Source: Microstegium vimineum
Lineage: Eukaryota > Streptophyta > Magnoliopsida > Poales > Poaceae
NCBI GenBank assembly: GCA_022036555.1
Contig: CM039130.1
Coordinates: 5,492,527-5,556,526 of the forward strand
Reading direction: 5' to 3'
DNA: 64,000 bases
Part shown: piece after piece, positions 33,601-44,178 of the stretch
Numbering within the stretch: the stretch's first letter is position 1
Layout: each line of letters starts with the position of its first letter
Notes under the pieces: model-generated
What the model saw: the letters and a program-made list of their open reading frames with translations, nothing else
Told to the model about the DNA's origin: nothing
The model's database searches: none
Program-made: the position numbers and the translations under genes

Positions 33601-35614
33601 AAAAACAAAAGAGCTCACAGTCAATTTTATCATCAGGGGGAGCATTAGGATGAAATACTGAAAGAGCACGAGCAAATTCTTCAAATCCTAAAATTCCATT
33701 GTGCTTTGTGTCAAACAAATCAAATACCTGCAAGGGACAAAAAAATATTAAGGGCATGATTTACTTTTATACGAGTAACCAAAAGCAAGATCAAGGATCC
33801 ACAATTTTCATGCAGCTGTTTTTTTCTACCAAAAACATGGTTCTAAACATCTTTAGCTTCAATTGATAAATACTTCCATCATAAGTGTCCCATTTTGATA
33901 GCTTTGAGTATCAAGTGCTATGCACAGAGCGTAATTTGCGCACATCACACCAGAATTATTGAAAGCATCTTCCCAGCAAAACCAAAAGCATGCCAGTTGA
34001 GCCAAAAAAAAACATGTAAGGCATTCCTACTTATGCAAAATAGACTAGTCATCGAAAAGCTCATTTATCTAAGTATGAATTCGGAGTATATTTAGATATA
34101 TAACAGCACTGTATCCGTGACATATGAGCATGCTGAATTAAAGAAATCATACAGAAGTACATGCATAATGCATTGCATAGTGCAACACAGTGCAGGCATT
34201 GCATGGCATAAGATACAGGGCATTTGTACAGAAACCAACCTAGACAAGTCATACAAAAGTTATTCACATAAGCAATGCGCATGCTCAACTTTCATTCAGA
34301 TATATACAACATTACAGCTCGGTGCATTTGCATCACACACAAATGTGAGGAATTAATAAGGAGACTAGCAAGCATTTCATGTTGCAACATAAGTAGGTGC
34401 TATGTGCAATATGTGAAGAAAGGGTCATGTCAAAATTCATATTATTACTGCAAAAAAATTAACCAATAAGAATCTCCAACACGGAGAGTATGTTGATTTG
34501 AAATAAAAGTTCACAATGAATAAATAAATAACAAAGATTAAGCAAAATAATAGCCGAAACTAGGATCTTGTCAAATTGGCTAAAAAAAGCTGCTAAACAA
34601 CACAGAGGTGGGGCACAGGATTGACGTGAGCCATGATAGGGGGATCCTAATTCCTAAACAATATCTAGATAAAGGGTTTATATCATCCTTACCTTACATG
34701 ACTAACTACTGGTCGCACTCATTTAGCAAGATAATTGGCAGGAAAGCATAAATAACAATAGATTCTTCCAGAAAAAATGGATAACTAAATCATATATGAA
34801 TATAGGACCCCGAACAGGCCCAAAAGAATCCAATACAATCAGGAAAACAACAGGAGTTAACTATCTGTTGAACTCCCACCCGTAAGTTCTGATAGCTTTG
34901 ATCACCTGAGCAGCATTAACTATCGGGCAATCCTGATTCTCACCGATTTGCAAAATTCCCAGAAACGAAATTTTAAAGCATGACAAATGCAATATCTCAC
35001 AGCAGCACACAGCAATCAACAATGCGCAACAAATGAAGACTCACACGATCCGCGAACAGGCTCTCCTTCTTGCTGGTCTTAAATAGCGCCAACTGAAACT
35101 CCTCCTGCGCAGAGGTGACAAACAAGAACAGACATCTCAGCATTGGCCATCAGTCACACACGGGCATACTAACACATGACCCATCCACACTTGCACATAC
35201 AACACAGATTAATAAGGGATTACAATAAGAACCAAGCAGTGAACCAAACACCCATCGCTGACCTTGTTAATGAGCCCATCATCGATGACGGCGCTGCTTA
35301 TCTTCTTGAACAGCTCGTACAGCGCCTCGACCTCGCTCACGCTGACTGCAGGAACAACAAGCACAGGCAAAGGCCACCCGGACGGACCCAACCAGGCACG
35401 AGCGTGGCGTCAATTCAGTTCATTCCCCCGTGCGTGCGAAATGAAGCAGCGACAGAGAAACAGGGGAGGGGAAGGGGAGCGGATTGGGCTTACAGACGGT
35501 CTCCCTCGCGAGGACGTGGGGATCCTCGAGCCCCCGCGGCTGCTTGAGGTCGACGTCGCAGCACTTGAGCAGGACCGCGAGCAGCTGTCTCACCCCGTCC
35601 AAGCACTGCACCAT
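30690..35614 (-). CDS. CBL: Calcineurin B-like Ca2+ sensor (CBL2/CBL3 type)
   Basis: Minus strand, eight coding exons: 35494-35614, 35263-35345, 35045-35104, 33619-33727, 32746-32798, 32269-32349, 31379-31491, 30690-30747; phase is kept and gives 225 aa. CBLs bind Ca2+ and recruit CIPK kinases to membranes. EF-hand regions lie at about residues 47-72, 89-106, 126-142 and 170-190 (for example [14 protein letters not shown] and [16 protein letters not shown]). The C-terminus has the FPSF motif (213-216) whose serine is phosphorylated by CIPKs. The N-terminus [19 protein letters not shown] lacks the MGC myristoylation signal and matches the tonoplast-type CBL2/3/6 group, so vacuolar membrane action is likely. 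The start at 35614 fits family length. Upstream, to about 36100, lies a GC-rich leader and promoter region. The exact paralogue number is not assignable. Confidence 0.95.
31730..32050. repeat. About 180-bp imperfect tandem duplication in a CBL intron
   Basis: Copies start at AAATGGTAGAATGG (31730 and 31911) and share CAAATAAACAAGAAAG, CTCACAATTTGAT and the CAGTTACTATAGTGCT-like end. The divergence is clear, so the duplication is old. It lies wholly within the intron between exons 6 and 7. Confidence 0.8.
33000..33540. other. GC-richer insert in a CBL intron, unclassified
   Basis: Between exons 4 and 5, this ~540-bp block is clearly richer in G+C than the intron around it. It ends with a 39-bp stretch (33447-33485, GCTAAACAACACAGAGGTGG core) that recurs at 34577-34614 in the next intron. 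It looks like transposon-derived DNA, but no terminal repeats or coding remnant let me name it. Confidence 0.5.
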
Positions 35615-36119
35615 GATATGCCCTCGCCACTGACTCCCGCCCCACGCCACTCACGGTGCTGTCACCGCCCCCATCCCACGGCCGCGCGGAGGGCTCGGCA
35701 CCTGGTTGGTTTGGCTGAATCGAGAAGTAGATCAATCAATCACCCAAGTAGCCAGTCCCAAAGCGAAGCGATGGGATCGCCGAGGCGCGGGATTGCTGGA
35801 GAGAGAATCGAGTAGGGAGGGCGGCCGTTACCTCGACGGAGGGAGGGGTGGGAATGGTGGGCGAGTGCGATCTCTCCGGCGGCGGCGGGATCGGGGCACG
35901 AGGGAGGGCAATGCAAATCGCGACGGGGAAGTGGGCTACTACAGTTGCAGGGTTGGGCTCTGCTCCGCCTCCTCCTCCTCCTCCTCCCCTCTCCTCCCTT
36001 CGTCGTCGTCTCCTCCCTCGTCGGTGGCGTGCGCTCTGGACTGCCGCGCGTGTCCCCTCTTCTCTCCCGGGCTCTCGGCGTTGCCGTTTCGGGCTCATCA
36101 TTGGGGTGGGCCCGGTCGT

Positions 36120-36792
36120 CGCGCAGGAAGGGACCTAGATGGGCCCCGCCAAGTGAATTTTTTTTTAATCTTCGTCCGGTCACCTGCGCACTGTTCATCG
36201 CTGCTATTTTACTCCGTGGCACTGTTTATTGGGTTATTAGTGTTGTTTGCTAGGTCTCGTTTGGCATAGCTCCTATCAAATATAGCTACGCATACACTGT
36301 TTATATAAGAGTCATTTTTATCTTTTTTCTCTTCTTCTCTTATAGAGTAAAAACCAGAAACCAGTTTTTTTAGCTTTATATCTGCTCTCACTGTCTTCAT
36401 GATAGAAGATAAGCGAAGAGATAAAAATGACTCATGTAAATTAGAGCATATATTTATATCATTTTTTTCTGTTGTCACTACCCGCAGCGAGCGCAGAGTG
36501 TGTGTGTGTTATGTGCTAGTATGGCCCTCCCTGTTTTGCCGAAATTTGATTTATGTTAAATGTTTATATTGATTTGTTATGGGAAACAAAAATATTATTT
36601 TTTCCCCGCTGAAAATGAATGTTGAGTAATAGAAAAAGGTCAAGTAAAAAAAAGTGATGTATATATGCCTATCATGTAAAAAAAATGTATATAACCTCTG
36701 TACACGTCAACCTTCCACGCTTTATACAATTCTTTATGATTTTTTTGTGCCACTCATGCGATCGACCATGCATGCTGTCCTGAGTCCCCCAC
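36120..36792. other. Intergenic, AT-rich, no gene seen
   Basis: From the CBL promoter outward the sequence is AT-rich with T and A runs and a short GTGTGTGTGT at about 36500. I see no ORF or RNA gene I would defend. Confidence 0.5.
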
Positions 36793-37070
36793 TTAGTTGT
36801 GTCCCTGTTACATTAGATATTTGACACTAATTTATAATATTAAATATAAAATTAATATACGTTTACTAATTTATGAGATGAAATTTATTAAATCTAATTG
36901 ATCTATGATCTAACAATATAGTGCTACCGTAAATATTTACTAATTAGATTTAATATATTTCTTATAAACTAGTCATAATTTTTGTAATTCGATATATAAT
37001 TAGTTCATATTTAGTTCTTCCAATTATAATTCAAACATTGAATGTGACACCTTCTCAACTTTGGTCCAGA
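36793..37070. mobile_element. Degenerate foldback MITE
   Basis: The block from GTCCCTGTTACATTAGATAT to ATTGAATGTGACACC matches the layout of a very common grass MITE: half-sites with TTTACTAATTTATGAGATGA on one side and ACTAATTAGATTTAATATA on the other, and an internal GTGCTACCGTAAATATTTAC. The ends are too degraded for a secure target duplication. Confidence 0.6.
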
Positions 37071-37798
37071 TATCAAACAGCCCCTGGCCCTGATTGGATC
37101 GCAACCATGTGAGGAGGGCGGCCGAGGTTTCGATCAGCCACGTGAGGAGCAACGACGACGGCTTTCATTAGGCCGGTAAATAATGCAAGACCCTGACGTG
37201 GAGATTAGCGTGATCGTCAAGGTTCAGATCGGGACAACAAAGTACAGTGAAGACCGCTAGTTTGATATTAGGGGATGATTGGTGGTTGATGCACACCACT
37301 GCAACTTTACAGAATGGAGCTACCGTCCGCGCGTGCCTCAGGGCCTCACCGCTTTCTTTATTCGAGATTTATAGAATGACTAATTATAATTTTAGAATGG
37401 TGAGAGTATATGTTTCTCTGCTCTGTCCGTTTGTGTCTCTGTCTCATTTGCAGTTGCAGCTACGTTTATTTAATATCTCCTTTTAAAATATGTTTGAAGT
37501 TTCATAACTTTATTCGCTTATTGTGCTGATCACCTGAGGCTCCACTCAAATCCATCTCCATTCTTCTCATTAATGGAGAGCATCAAAACAGCTAAGCTGA
37601 TGAAAAAAAAACTCCTGCTGCAGTATGAGAGGGACTCTTGGCAAGTTATTTTCCCCTGTATATGGCGTGGGATTCCCTTTGATGTCATGCAAATTTTGTG
37701 TTCATGTTTTTGTTTAGGTCAAATTAGTAGCGTCGAACATTTTTTGTGCTGTCTCATAGCGATTACGGCTCAGTTAGCCTGTTTACGTTGTTTGATAA

Positions 37799-38681
37799 GA
37801 GCATCTCCAACAGTTTGATAAAAATAATTTATCAAATGTTGTGTTTTAATAAGTTGCTAAAATAATATACAAGTTAAAAAGTGGTTTTCTGCAACAATTC
37901 CCTATGTTCAACTTGCCAAATAAAAAAAATAAGGGCCCACCACATTGGTTCCCCTCACGGACCAGCAGCGGAGGAATCGATCTCGTCTCCTCGCTGGCTC
38001 TCACGCCGGAGGCAGCTACTATGGCGGCGGCCATCACGCCGGGTCCACGCGAGCTCATCGGCACGGACTACTGGCTCCATGAGCTGGTCGACCCGTCGGT
38101 GGCGGACGCGTTCGACCTGAACGAGTTGCAGGTGGTGGCGGACGTGATCCACTGGTGCACGCACCGGGACGGCACAGCGGCCGTCCATGAAGCAGGTCTC
38201 CGGATCCTGTACGAGCGGCTGGACCCGCTGTCCGGCCGGTTCGCGCGCGCCGTGGAGGACGAGGAGGGGTACTACTACTGCCACGACATCGGGCGGGTGA
38301 TGAAGGGGAAGCAGGCGTGCGGTGATTTGATCCAGTTCGGCGGCGACGCGGCGCGGTCGTGGCTGCCGTCGTCGAGCAGCACGTCCAGGTCGCACTGCAG
38401 CCGCAGCACGCTGCTGGAGTGCAACTCGCCCGACCCGGAGTCGTCCCCGGCCCACGGCAACGCCGCTTTCGTGGCCTGAAGACGCGGCGCCCGCGTGGGA
38501 AGCCGAGAAGGGAGGGGAACACCGCAGGCTCTCGCGATGGCAAGGGGTATACGCGCGCGTAAAGATACGCGAGTTAAAACAAATGACAAGTTGCAATGAC
38601 AAATTGTTGGAGAATGAATTTTAATTATTTTACCAAATTGTGAAAGATAGTAAGTCATTTACCAAATTGTTAGAGATGCTC
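37799..38681. mobile_element. PIF/Harbinger-like non-autonomous element enclosing a GC-rich ORF
   Basis: The left end starts GAGCATCTCCAACAGTTTGA; the right end, read inward on the other strand, starts GAGCATCTCTAACAATTTGG. Both are flanked by TAA (37796-37798 and 38682-38684), the 3-bp target site of PIF/Harbinger elements. The 883-bp element has AT-rich subterminal sequence and a central ~500-bp GC-rich block with an ORF, unlike ordinary MITEs. No transposase is present. The structure suggests capture of a host gene piece ('Pack' element). Confidence 0.75.
38021..38479 (+). CDS. Unknown 152-aa ORF inside the PIF-like element
   Basis: I do not recognise this protein. The chosen ATG at 38021 opens MAAAITPGPRELIGTDYWLH, and the frame is also open upstream to 37904 through element sequence. 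The middle (WCTHRDGTAAVHEAGLRILY, then a Glu/Asp/Tyr-rich stretch) looks like a real protein, while the end is serine-rich (SSSSTSRSHCSRS). The codon positions are strongly GC-biased as in grass genes, and the opposite strand is also open, which weakens ORF length as evidence. Enclosure by transposon ends suggests a captured exon or exons of a host gene. Whether it is expressed cannot be told. Confidence 0.45.
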   Translation: MAAAITPGPRELIGTDYWLHELVDPSVADAFDLNELQVVADVIHWCTHRDGTAAVHEAGLRILYERLDPLSGRFARAVEDEEGYYYCHDIGRVMKGKQACGDLIQFGGDAARSWLPSSSSTSRSHCSRSTLLECNSPDPESSPAHGNAAFVA

Positions 38682-38870
38682 TAAATACCTCTGCTGCCTC
38701 CTCATTATGTTGCCATATCATGGTGAGTTACCTTGCATGTACCTCTATAATTTTCCTTGGGTTACAAATTTTATTAGATCATTTTTTTTTTGGCAAATTG
38801 TTGTCTTGTGCATTCCTGATAGCAATCAAAATCAGCCAGTTTTATTGGGCTTCTAAACCCATTCCCTCCT

Positions 38871-38910
38871 CTTCTTCTTCTTCTTCTTCTTCTTCTTCTT
38901 CTTCTTCTTT
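38871..38910. repeat. (CTT)n microsatellite
   Basis: About 13 CTT units in a row. A following TTTGTCTCGG breaks the run. Confidence 0.95.
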
Positions 38911-39019
38911 GTCTCGGCATTTGTAAGTAGTGATGCCTCGTGCTACACCTATGTTCAGTGTCAATCTAATCTCTTGAGATTCATACAATGTACAATCTAG
39001 AGCACACAAATGAGAGGAG

Positions 39020-39412
39020 TTTTGCTGATTGGTGGCGTCATTTGATAAGAGTAAAAAAGGAGCACAAAAAAGGAGTGAACACTCTAATTATTTTCGTGGC
39101 GTGGATTATTTGAAAACATAGAAATTCTTGTGTATTTGAGGGGCTCCTCCTTCGGTTAACACGATTTTATGTGAGCTGAAGGATGAGCACAGCTTATGGT
39201 GCATGGTTGGTGCGAAGAATTTGCAGGGGCTACAACTCAATATTACCTTCTAGGGTGGAGGAGTCGTGTGTGTTAATCATGTGCAAGAATTTTGAGTCTC
39301 TGTAATTGCCTCACTCATAATTGGTCCCCGTATGAGTGAGGATCCTGTTGAGGACCATTTGTTTCTCTATAATTTAATGAAATGTAACTCTCCTGTGTTT
39401 TTTTTAAAAAAA
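39020..39412 (+). mobile_element. LINE 3' end, truncated and decayed
   Basis: Plus strand. The translated stretch near 39045-39150 contains KKEHKKGVNTLIIFVAWII, then a stop, then KHRNSCVFEG, matching the conserved end of plant L1-type ORF2 (WIIWKHRNSCVF). After a frameshift the end DEHSLWCMVGAKNLQGL follows. The typical tail TTTAATGAAATGTAACTCTCCTG and a T/A-rich run close it near 39412. The 5' part is missing, as is usual for LINE insertions. Confidence 0.8.
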
Positions 39413-40078
39413 AGAAGTAGATGGGCAGCAGCTGAAGACTGTCAAGGACCTTAAATATGCTTATAGTAGATGAGTCTCTGGTTTCGAACACGCACTTCGT
39501 CTCTTGCTAGAATCACATGAGGAATTTAACAAGCCAATTCATGTGTTCCAAACGGCCTTTATTTGAAAATTTCATTTGTGCCTATAATGGTTGAAATCAC
39601 TTACTTTGGAATGAAATATTATAAATGCATCAAATGTTTTAAATGCATGGTTGTACTCAAATGGTTGAAACCAGAGCATACCATTGAAAGACTGACGTGA
39701 GCCAAGTATAACCTTTGTTTCTATTCTAGTTACAAATAAGTCCTCACAGGAGCCAGTAGTACTGGGAACTGGTAGTAATTTGATGCCATGAATCCCATCA
39801 AAACAAAATAAATTAATCTCTGACATGAGACTATTTGTGATTCTGTATCAATCAGCATTGTGCTCTGCAACAATGTTGTCAACACAATATTAATCAGGTT
39901 TCCTCCTGCCAAGTCCAGACTGTCAGTCAAGACAGGACAGCAACACTCCTGAGAATGGGTCTCGCAAGCTGCCTTACCTGAAACAGAACAAAAACCACCT
40001 TGTATTATTTTACACATAATATCTTGCACTTGATGCTTCATCTATTAGGCTTCTTTATTATTATTTTTCTAAAAAAAA

Positions 40079-40370
40079 GGTAGGAAGAAAACTCGCCTTC
40101 TTACAAGATGATGGGGACATGGGGTATTGCAGCTTGACTCAGACTGCCTCAGGAGCATGACTCAAAGTAATAATTTTTTTTTTTTTTGGAACTCCTTTTT
40201 CCATCAGAAAGAGGAACCCTGGTCAAGGTAGGAAGAAAACTCGCCTTCTTACAAGATGATGGGGACATGGGGTATTGCAGCTTGACTCAGACTGCCTCAG
40301 GAGCATGACTCAAAGTAATTTTTTTTTTTTTTTGGAACTCCTTTTTCCATCAGAAAGAGGAACCCTGGTC
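40079..40370. repeat. 148-bp near-exact tandem duplication
   Basis: The block beginning GGTAGGAAGAAAACTCGCC at 40079 is repeated at 40227, both ending in GAGGAACCCTGGTC, and differs mainly in the length of a T run. Because the copies are nearly identical the duplication is recent. It lies about 200 bp downstream of the PIG-X stop codon. Confidence 0.93.
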
Positions 40371-40568
40371 TGGTTCGGGTCTCTATGTGATTGGAAGTTT
40401 GCAGCTCCAATTCCATAGAACTTTCAGAGACTCCTCTAGTGCTAGCAAAATTAATGGCAACTTAATTGTCATTTGCAAGGATGTGTGGATGCATGGAGAA
40501 GATTTTACTGTTTCGCATTTCAGTATTTGTGTAAAGAAAAAACTTGTACCTGCTAGGAGCCTAAGATA

Positions 40569-42905
40569 TCAAAAAATTAGAGCAGCTAAGACGATGGACA
40601 TGGAACAAACAAGAGCTGAAAGAAACGTGATGCTAGATACAAATCCTACGTGGGCCTCATCTCCACAGGGTATGCGCCATGCAGCTTTCTCCAGGGGTGC
40701 AGCTTTGAGATTATTAATCACCCAAAGACAGGAATCAGAATGGATTTCCTTTTTTCTGTAGCGGAGGAACAGATCAGGATTACCAAACTCCACTGTGGCA
40801 TAGCCACCGGCATCAAGAGGCTGCAAATAAGCATCACAGTCAGTAGTCAACAAAGTTTATTCAGAAATGTTCTGACAAATGATTATTACTAAATATGCCT
40901 ATGACAAATTGACCAAGATAAAAAATGAAACATGTATTTATTTCCAAACACCATGCATTTCAACCATGTTTGTAGCATTGCAGAATATGGAAATGGCAAA
41001 GTGGGCAACATGACCATCACTAGAAAATATTGTTTTCTACATTTTTTTTTCCTTTTCACATCACCTGGAGTTGGAGCATCATCAATTCTCTCCTAAACAT
41101 TGAACATGAACATCACATATATAAGTATTCCACCACCTATTTTCCCCTAGCAAGAGGAAATCAAATGCACTAATAGAACTTTCTCTTCACGACCTGAGTT
41201 GCCTAATGTATCCCAACATCAATACTTTCCCAGATATAAATTAAGACAGACACAGTAGAGCAAAATACAAGGATATACAATCCAGCAAATGTTTTAAGCT
41301 CAAACTTAATCAAGATAAGTAGGGCCTACAAAGCACAGCTATACGATAATAATCATTTTCAGTTCACTACTCGTATAATCATCACTCTCATTTCCCTGTC
41401 TCCTTGTTGACTCTACAACAGAAGTTATGTTTACAGTAATTCACCAGAATAAGAATACTAAACAATGCCAGGAATGTTTGTTTCTAAATTTCTTGGAAAC
41501 TTTTAAAGGTACCATGCATAAGGGGTGGCCCATCACAGTCGCATAAATCCATAGAAACTGGCAAGATATTATTTTGCATTAAAAGAAAAACCCAAACAGG
41601 CAAATCTGAATGTTCTATCTGCATACAGAATTTTCAGCACAGAAGCATATCCTAAGCAAGTAGGCTACAAGGGGAAAACAAGTAATGTTCAACTGCAGAT
41701 AGCAGGAACTAAATAATTCAAATGAACCTCTTAATTTTGCTACTGGTAGTCTATAGAACCTTACCGGGTATCTAGCATGGAGAGGCATGTCTATTACGAG
41801 GCTACAGTTGGTCGAAATGGTTAGCCTGAGATCAAAATGAATCTCAACAGATGATTGATTGGATAGAGCTGTGGGCAATTCAAGGTTGGTGTCTCCAAAA
41901 ACAGCAACATCAACGAAAACTGCGTTTTAACCAAAAAAAAATTAGCAGAAAGCAAATAATAATGCAGTTCTACAGTCTATCTCAGATTCATATTTCACCT
42001 TTGCGCTCAACAAAATGTTGTAGCTCAAATGGGTCAGCAAACACCCCATCCGGAAGTTTTTCAAATATCACCAGATGGGCATCATAGCCATCAAGGAAAT
42101 TAACCATTGCACTTTCACAGGCACCAAAATCCACAGAATAGACTAAACGGCGGTGAGAACCTTCACCAACCAGTTGCCGGCGCAATTTTGAGAGCATAGG
42201 CACTTCAACATCATCAGCAAGTCCGTCGCACAATTCACCAGAATCAGACATTTCCACTGTGTCAAGACGCTGAGCAAGCTGGCCCGTCAAGGTGTCAAGA
42301 TATGCATTACCAATGTACGCCCTAGAGCAGGGCATGCATTTGACGGATCTGTGGCTTCCGCCTGCCTGTGCAATGCAATAGTTGAAACTTAACCACGCAA
42401 ACAAGTAAGCAACAACCGAGTCTGAAGGGAAATATTATTAAGCATGGTGCATCTTAAAAATCTAAACTAGATCCTTTTAATTACCCTCAGGCCACCGACC
42501 TCAAACAAGCATTCATTTAAATCGAACTTGGGATAGATCGGCACTTACTTGCAATAGTACAAGTACATTAAAATTCAGCATTTTGCCACCACCGCATCAC
42601 TGAACCAACCTAACAAAGTAACTATCCTATATTCCTATGCAGCTAAAACGAACGATCTACAAAGACCTTCTAGACCCTATACACATGAACGCGCACCACA
42701 GCCCCAGCTCCGTCAAATCCGAAACAACGAAGCACCGCAATTTTCGCACAAAACTGCGCACAGTAAAATCCGCGTGAACCAGGAGCGCCATCCAACCCCC
42801 ACGTACCTGTTCAGCCGCCGCCGACGAGGCGGCGGCCGCCGCGCCGGAGATCCAAGCGGCGGCGAGCGCCACGGCGAGCAAGCACCGCCCGCCCCTCGCC
42901 GCCAT
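40569..42905 (-). CDS. PIGX: PIG-X, GPI mannosyltransferase I stabilising subunit
   Basis: Minus strand, four exons: 42807-42905, 41999-42365, 41765-41919, 40569-40820; phase is kept, 290 aa. PIG-X (Pbn1-type) stabilises PIG-M, which adds the first mannose to GPI anchors in the ER. Exon 1 is a signal peptide (MAARGGRCLLAVALAAAW). The lumenal part holds LVGEGSHRRLVYSVDF, FEKLPDGVFADPFELQHFV and MPLHARYPPLDAGGYATVEF, then DLFLRYRKK. A single membrane helix ends the protein (GFVSSITFLSALVCSMSIV, about residues 266-290), giving the type I layout expected of the family. The ATG at 42905 is the first that gives a signal peptide. The long intron 3 (40821-41764) shows no other gene. Confidence 0.9.
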
Positions 42906-43604
42906 TTGTCAGGAGGGGCAGAAGGCGGCGCAAGGCGCTTGAGGGTAGAGATCGGAGAGACAAGTAGGTTGTGTGCTGCAGGGGCGCACCCCTCTCGCCG
43001 GGCGTCCGGGAGGCGGAGACGGAGACGGAGGCGTGGAGCGTGCACGCGCGGGTGGCGCGGATCTCGTCACGGGGGACGGCGGGCGGACGAGGGCCGGCCT
43101 AGTCGACGGCGATTTGAGCGGCCGAGCTGGGGCCGTCTCAATCAATTTGAGCGGCCGTTTGGTACCGCTTCAACTTCAACTTCAACTTCAACCCTGGCTC
43201 CTGAAGATGATCCCCTCCGTGGGCGAAGTCGCTTCACCCGACTTCCGGCTCCGGCATTGCAGCACGCGGCTGTGTATGTGTGAGTGTTTTTTTTTTCTTT
43301 TTTTTTCTTTTGGAGAATAACAGGTGGTTGTGGTTGATACTGCATCCACCCTCTCTACACTGTTGAAACGATAAATCAGCAAATTCATATTTCATAGGAG
43401 CATTTTATAAAATACATTAGTGGTGAAAGCATACATTGACGCCTTATAAAAAGTTCGAGTACTGCCTACTAGCGCTTAAACCTTTTGGATTGGTAGTAAG
43501 TCTTGGTTCTAGTTTGGCGACAGTGAACTAATTATAATTGACCCTTGTAATTTCTTAATCTGCTGAGGTAACAAAATTCGAGTTTTACCAGCTGTGAGGG
43601 ATAA
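42906..43604. other. PIG-X upstream region
   Basis: GC-rich to about 43130, as for a grass promoter and leader, with a short TTCAAC hexamer repeat at 43165-43190 and T runs near 43286-43310. The ORFs on both strands follow base composition only. Confidence 0.5.
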
Positions 43605-43916
43605 GCCCATGTTTAGTTCCTCCAACTAAAATATTTTAGGTTTTGTCTCATCATTTTGCAAAATAAAATTAAACACCATCCAATTTTTTTTTGACAAAAA
43701 GTGGTTCATTCTCCATTTTGTATTTTGGACTCAAGAGGCCAAAATAAGCCAAACTTTACATTGGTTTGTGTGTCACCCTCACAATCTCCATCATTGGAAT
43801 CTAAAATAAGTCAAACTTTAGTTGGAACTAAACACTCCCCTGAAATATTTTGCATTCTGGATTTTGGAATCCAAAATAGTTGGGATTTTGGATTTGTGAT
43901 GGAACTAAACATGCCC
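43605..43916. mobile_element. Tourist-like MITE
   Basis: The ends are GCCCATGTTTAGTTCC and, on the other strand, GGGCATGTTTAGTTCC. TAA flanks both sides (43602-43604 and 43917-43919). Length 312 bp. Internal inverted copies of AAAATAAGTCAAACTTTA- and CCAAAATA-type blocks are present. The TAA site and ends point to the PIF/Harbinger superfamily. Confidence 0.85.
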
Positions 43917-44178
43917 TAAATGTGTAAAAGGGAAGTGAGCTAGAGAGCTGAGCAAAGAGTTTATCATTACATATGATCTTTTCAATTTCCCTATCTGAAA
44001 ACTTACATGTATTATTTTTCTATAAAAAAGACACTTGGAAATAAGTTCTCCTGATTTACAGCCGATTCCCCTCGTTTGGTATGTATATATCAGTATATGT
44101 ATAACAAAACAAAAAATCCTCCAATGTGGAGTATCCTCACAAATGGAAGAATGGCCCCTCTCCTTTACTTCAGTTGCT

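Noticed and set aside
35490..36269. Several ORFs on both strands upstream of the CBL start
   Set aside because: GC-rich leader and promoter with TCC repeats; no domain, and they overlap the CBL first exon in other frames.
36240..36480. MITE near the CBL promoter
   Set aside because: A GGTCTCGTTTGGCATAGCTCC-type left end is suggestive, but I could not find a matching right end or target duplication.
37955..38602. 215-codon minus-strand ORF in the PIF-like element
   Set aside because: Mirrors the plus-strand ORF; composition-driven. The plus strand has the better start and protein-like composition, although this choice is not certain.
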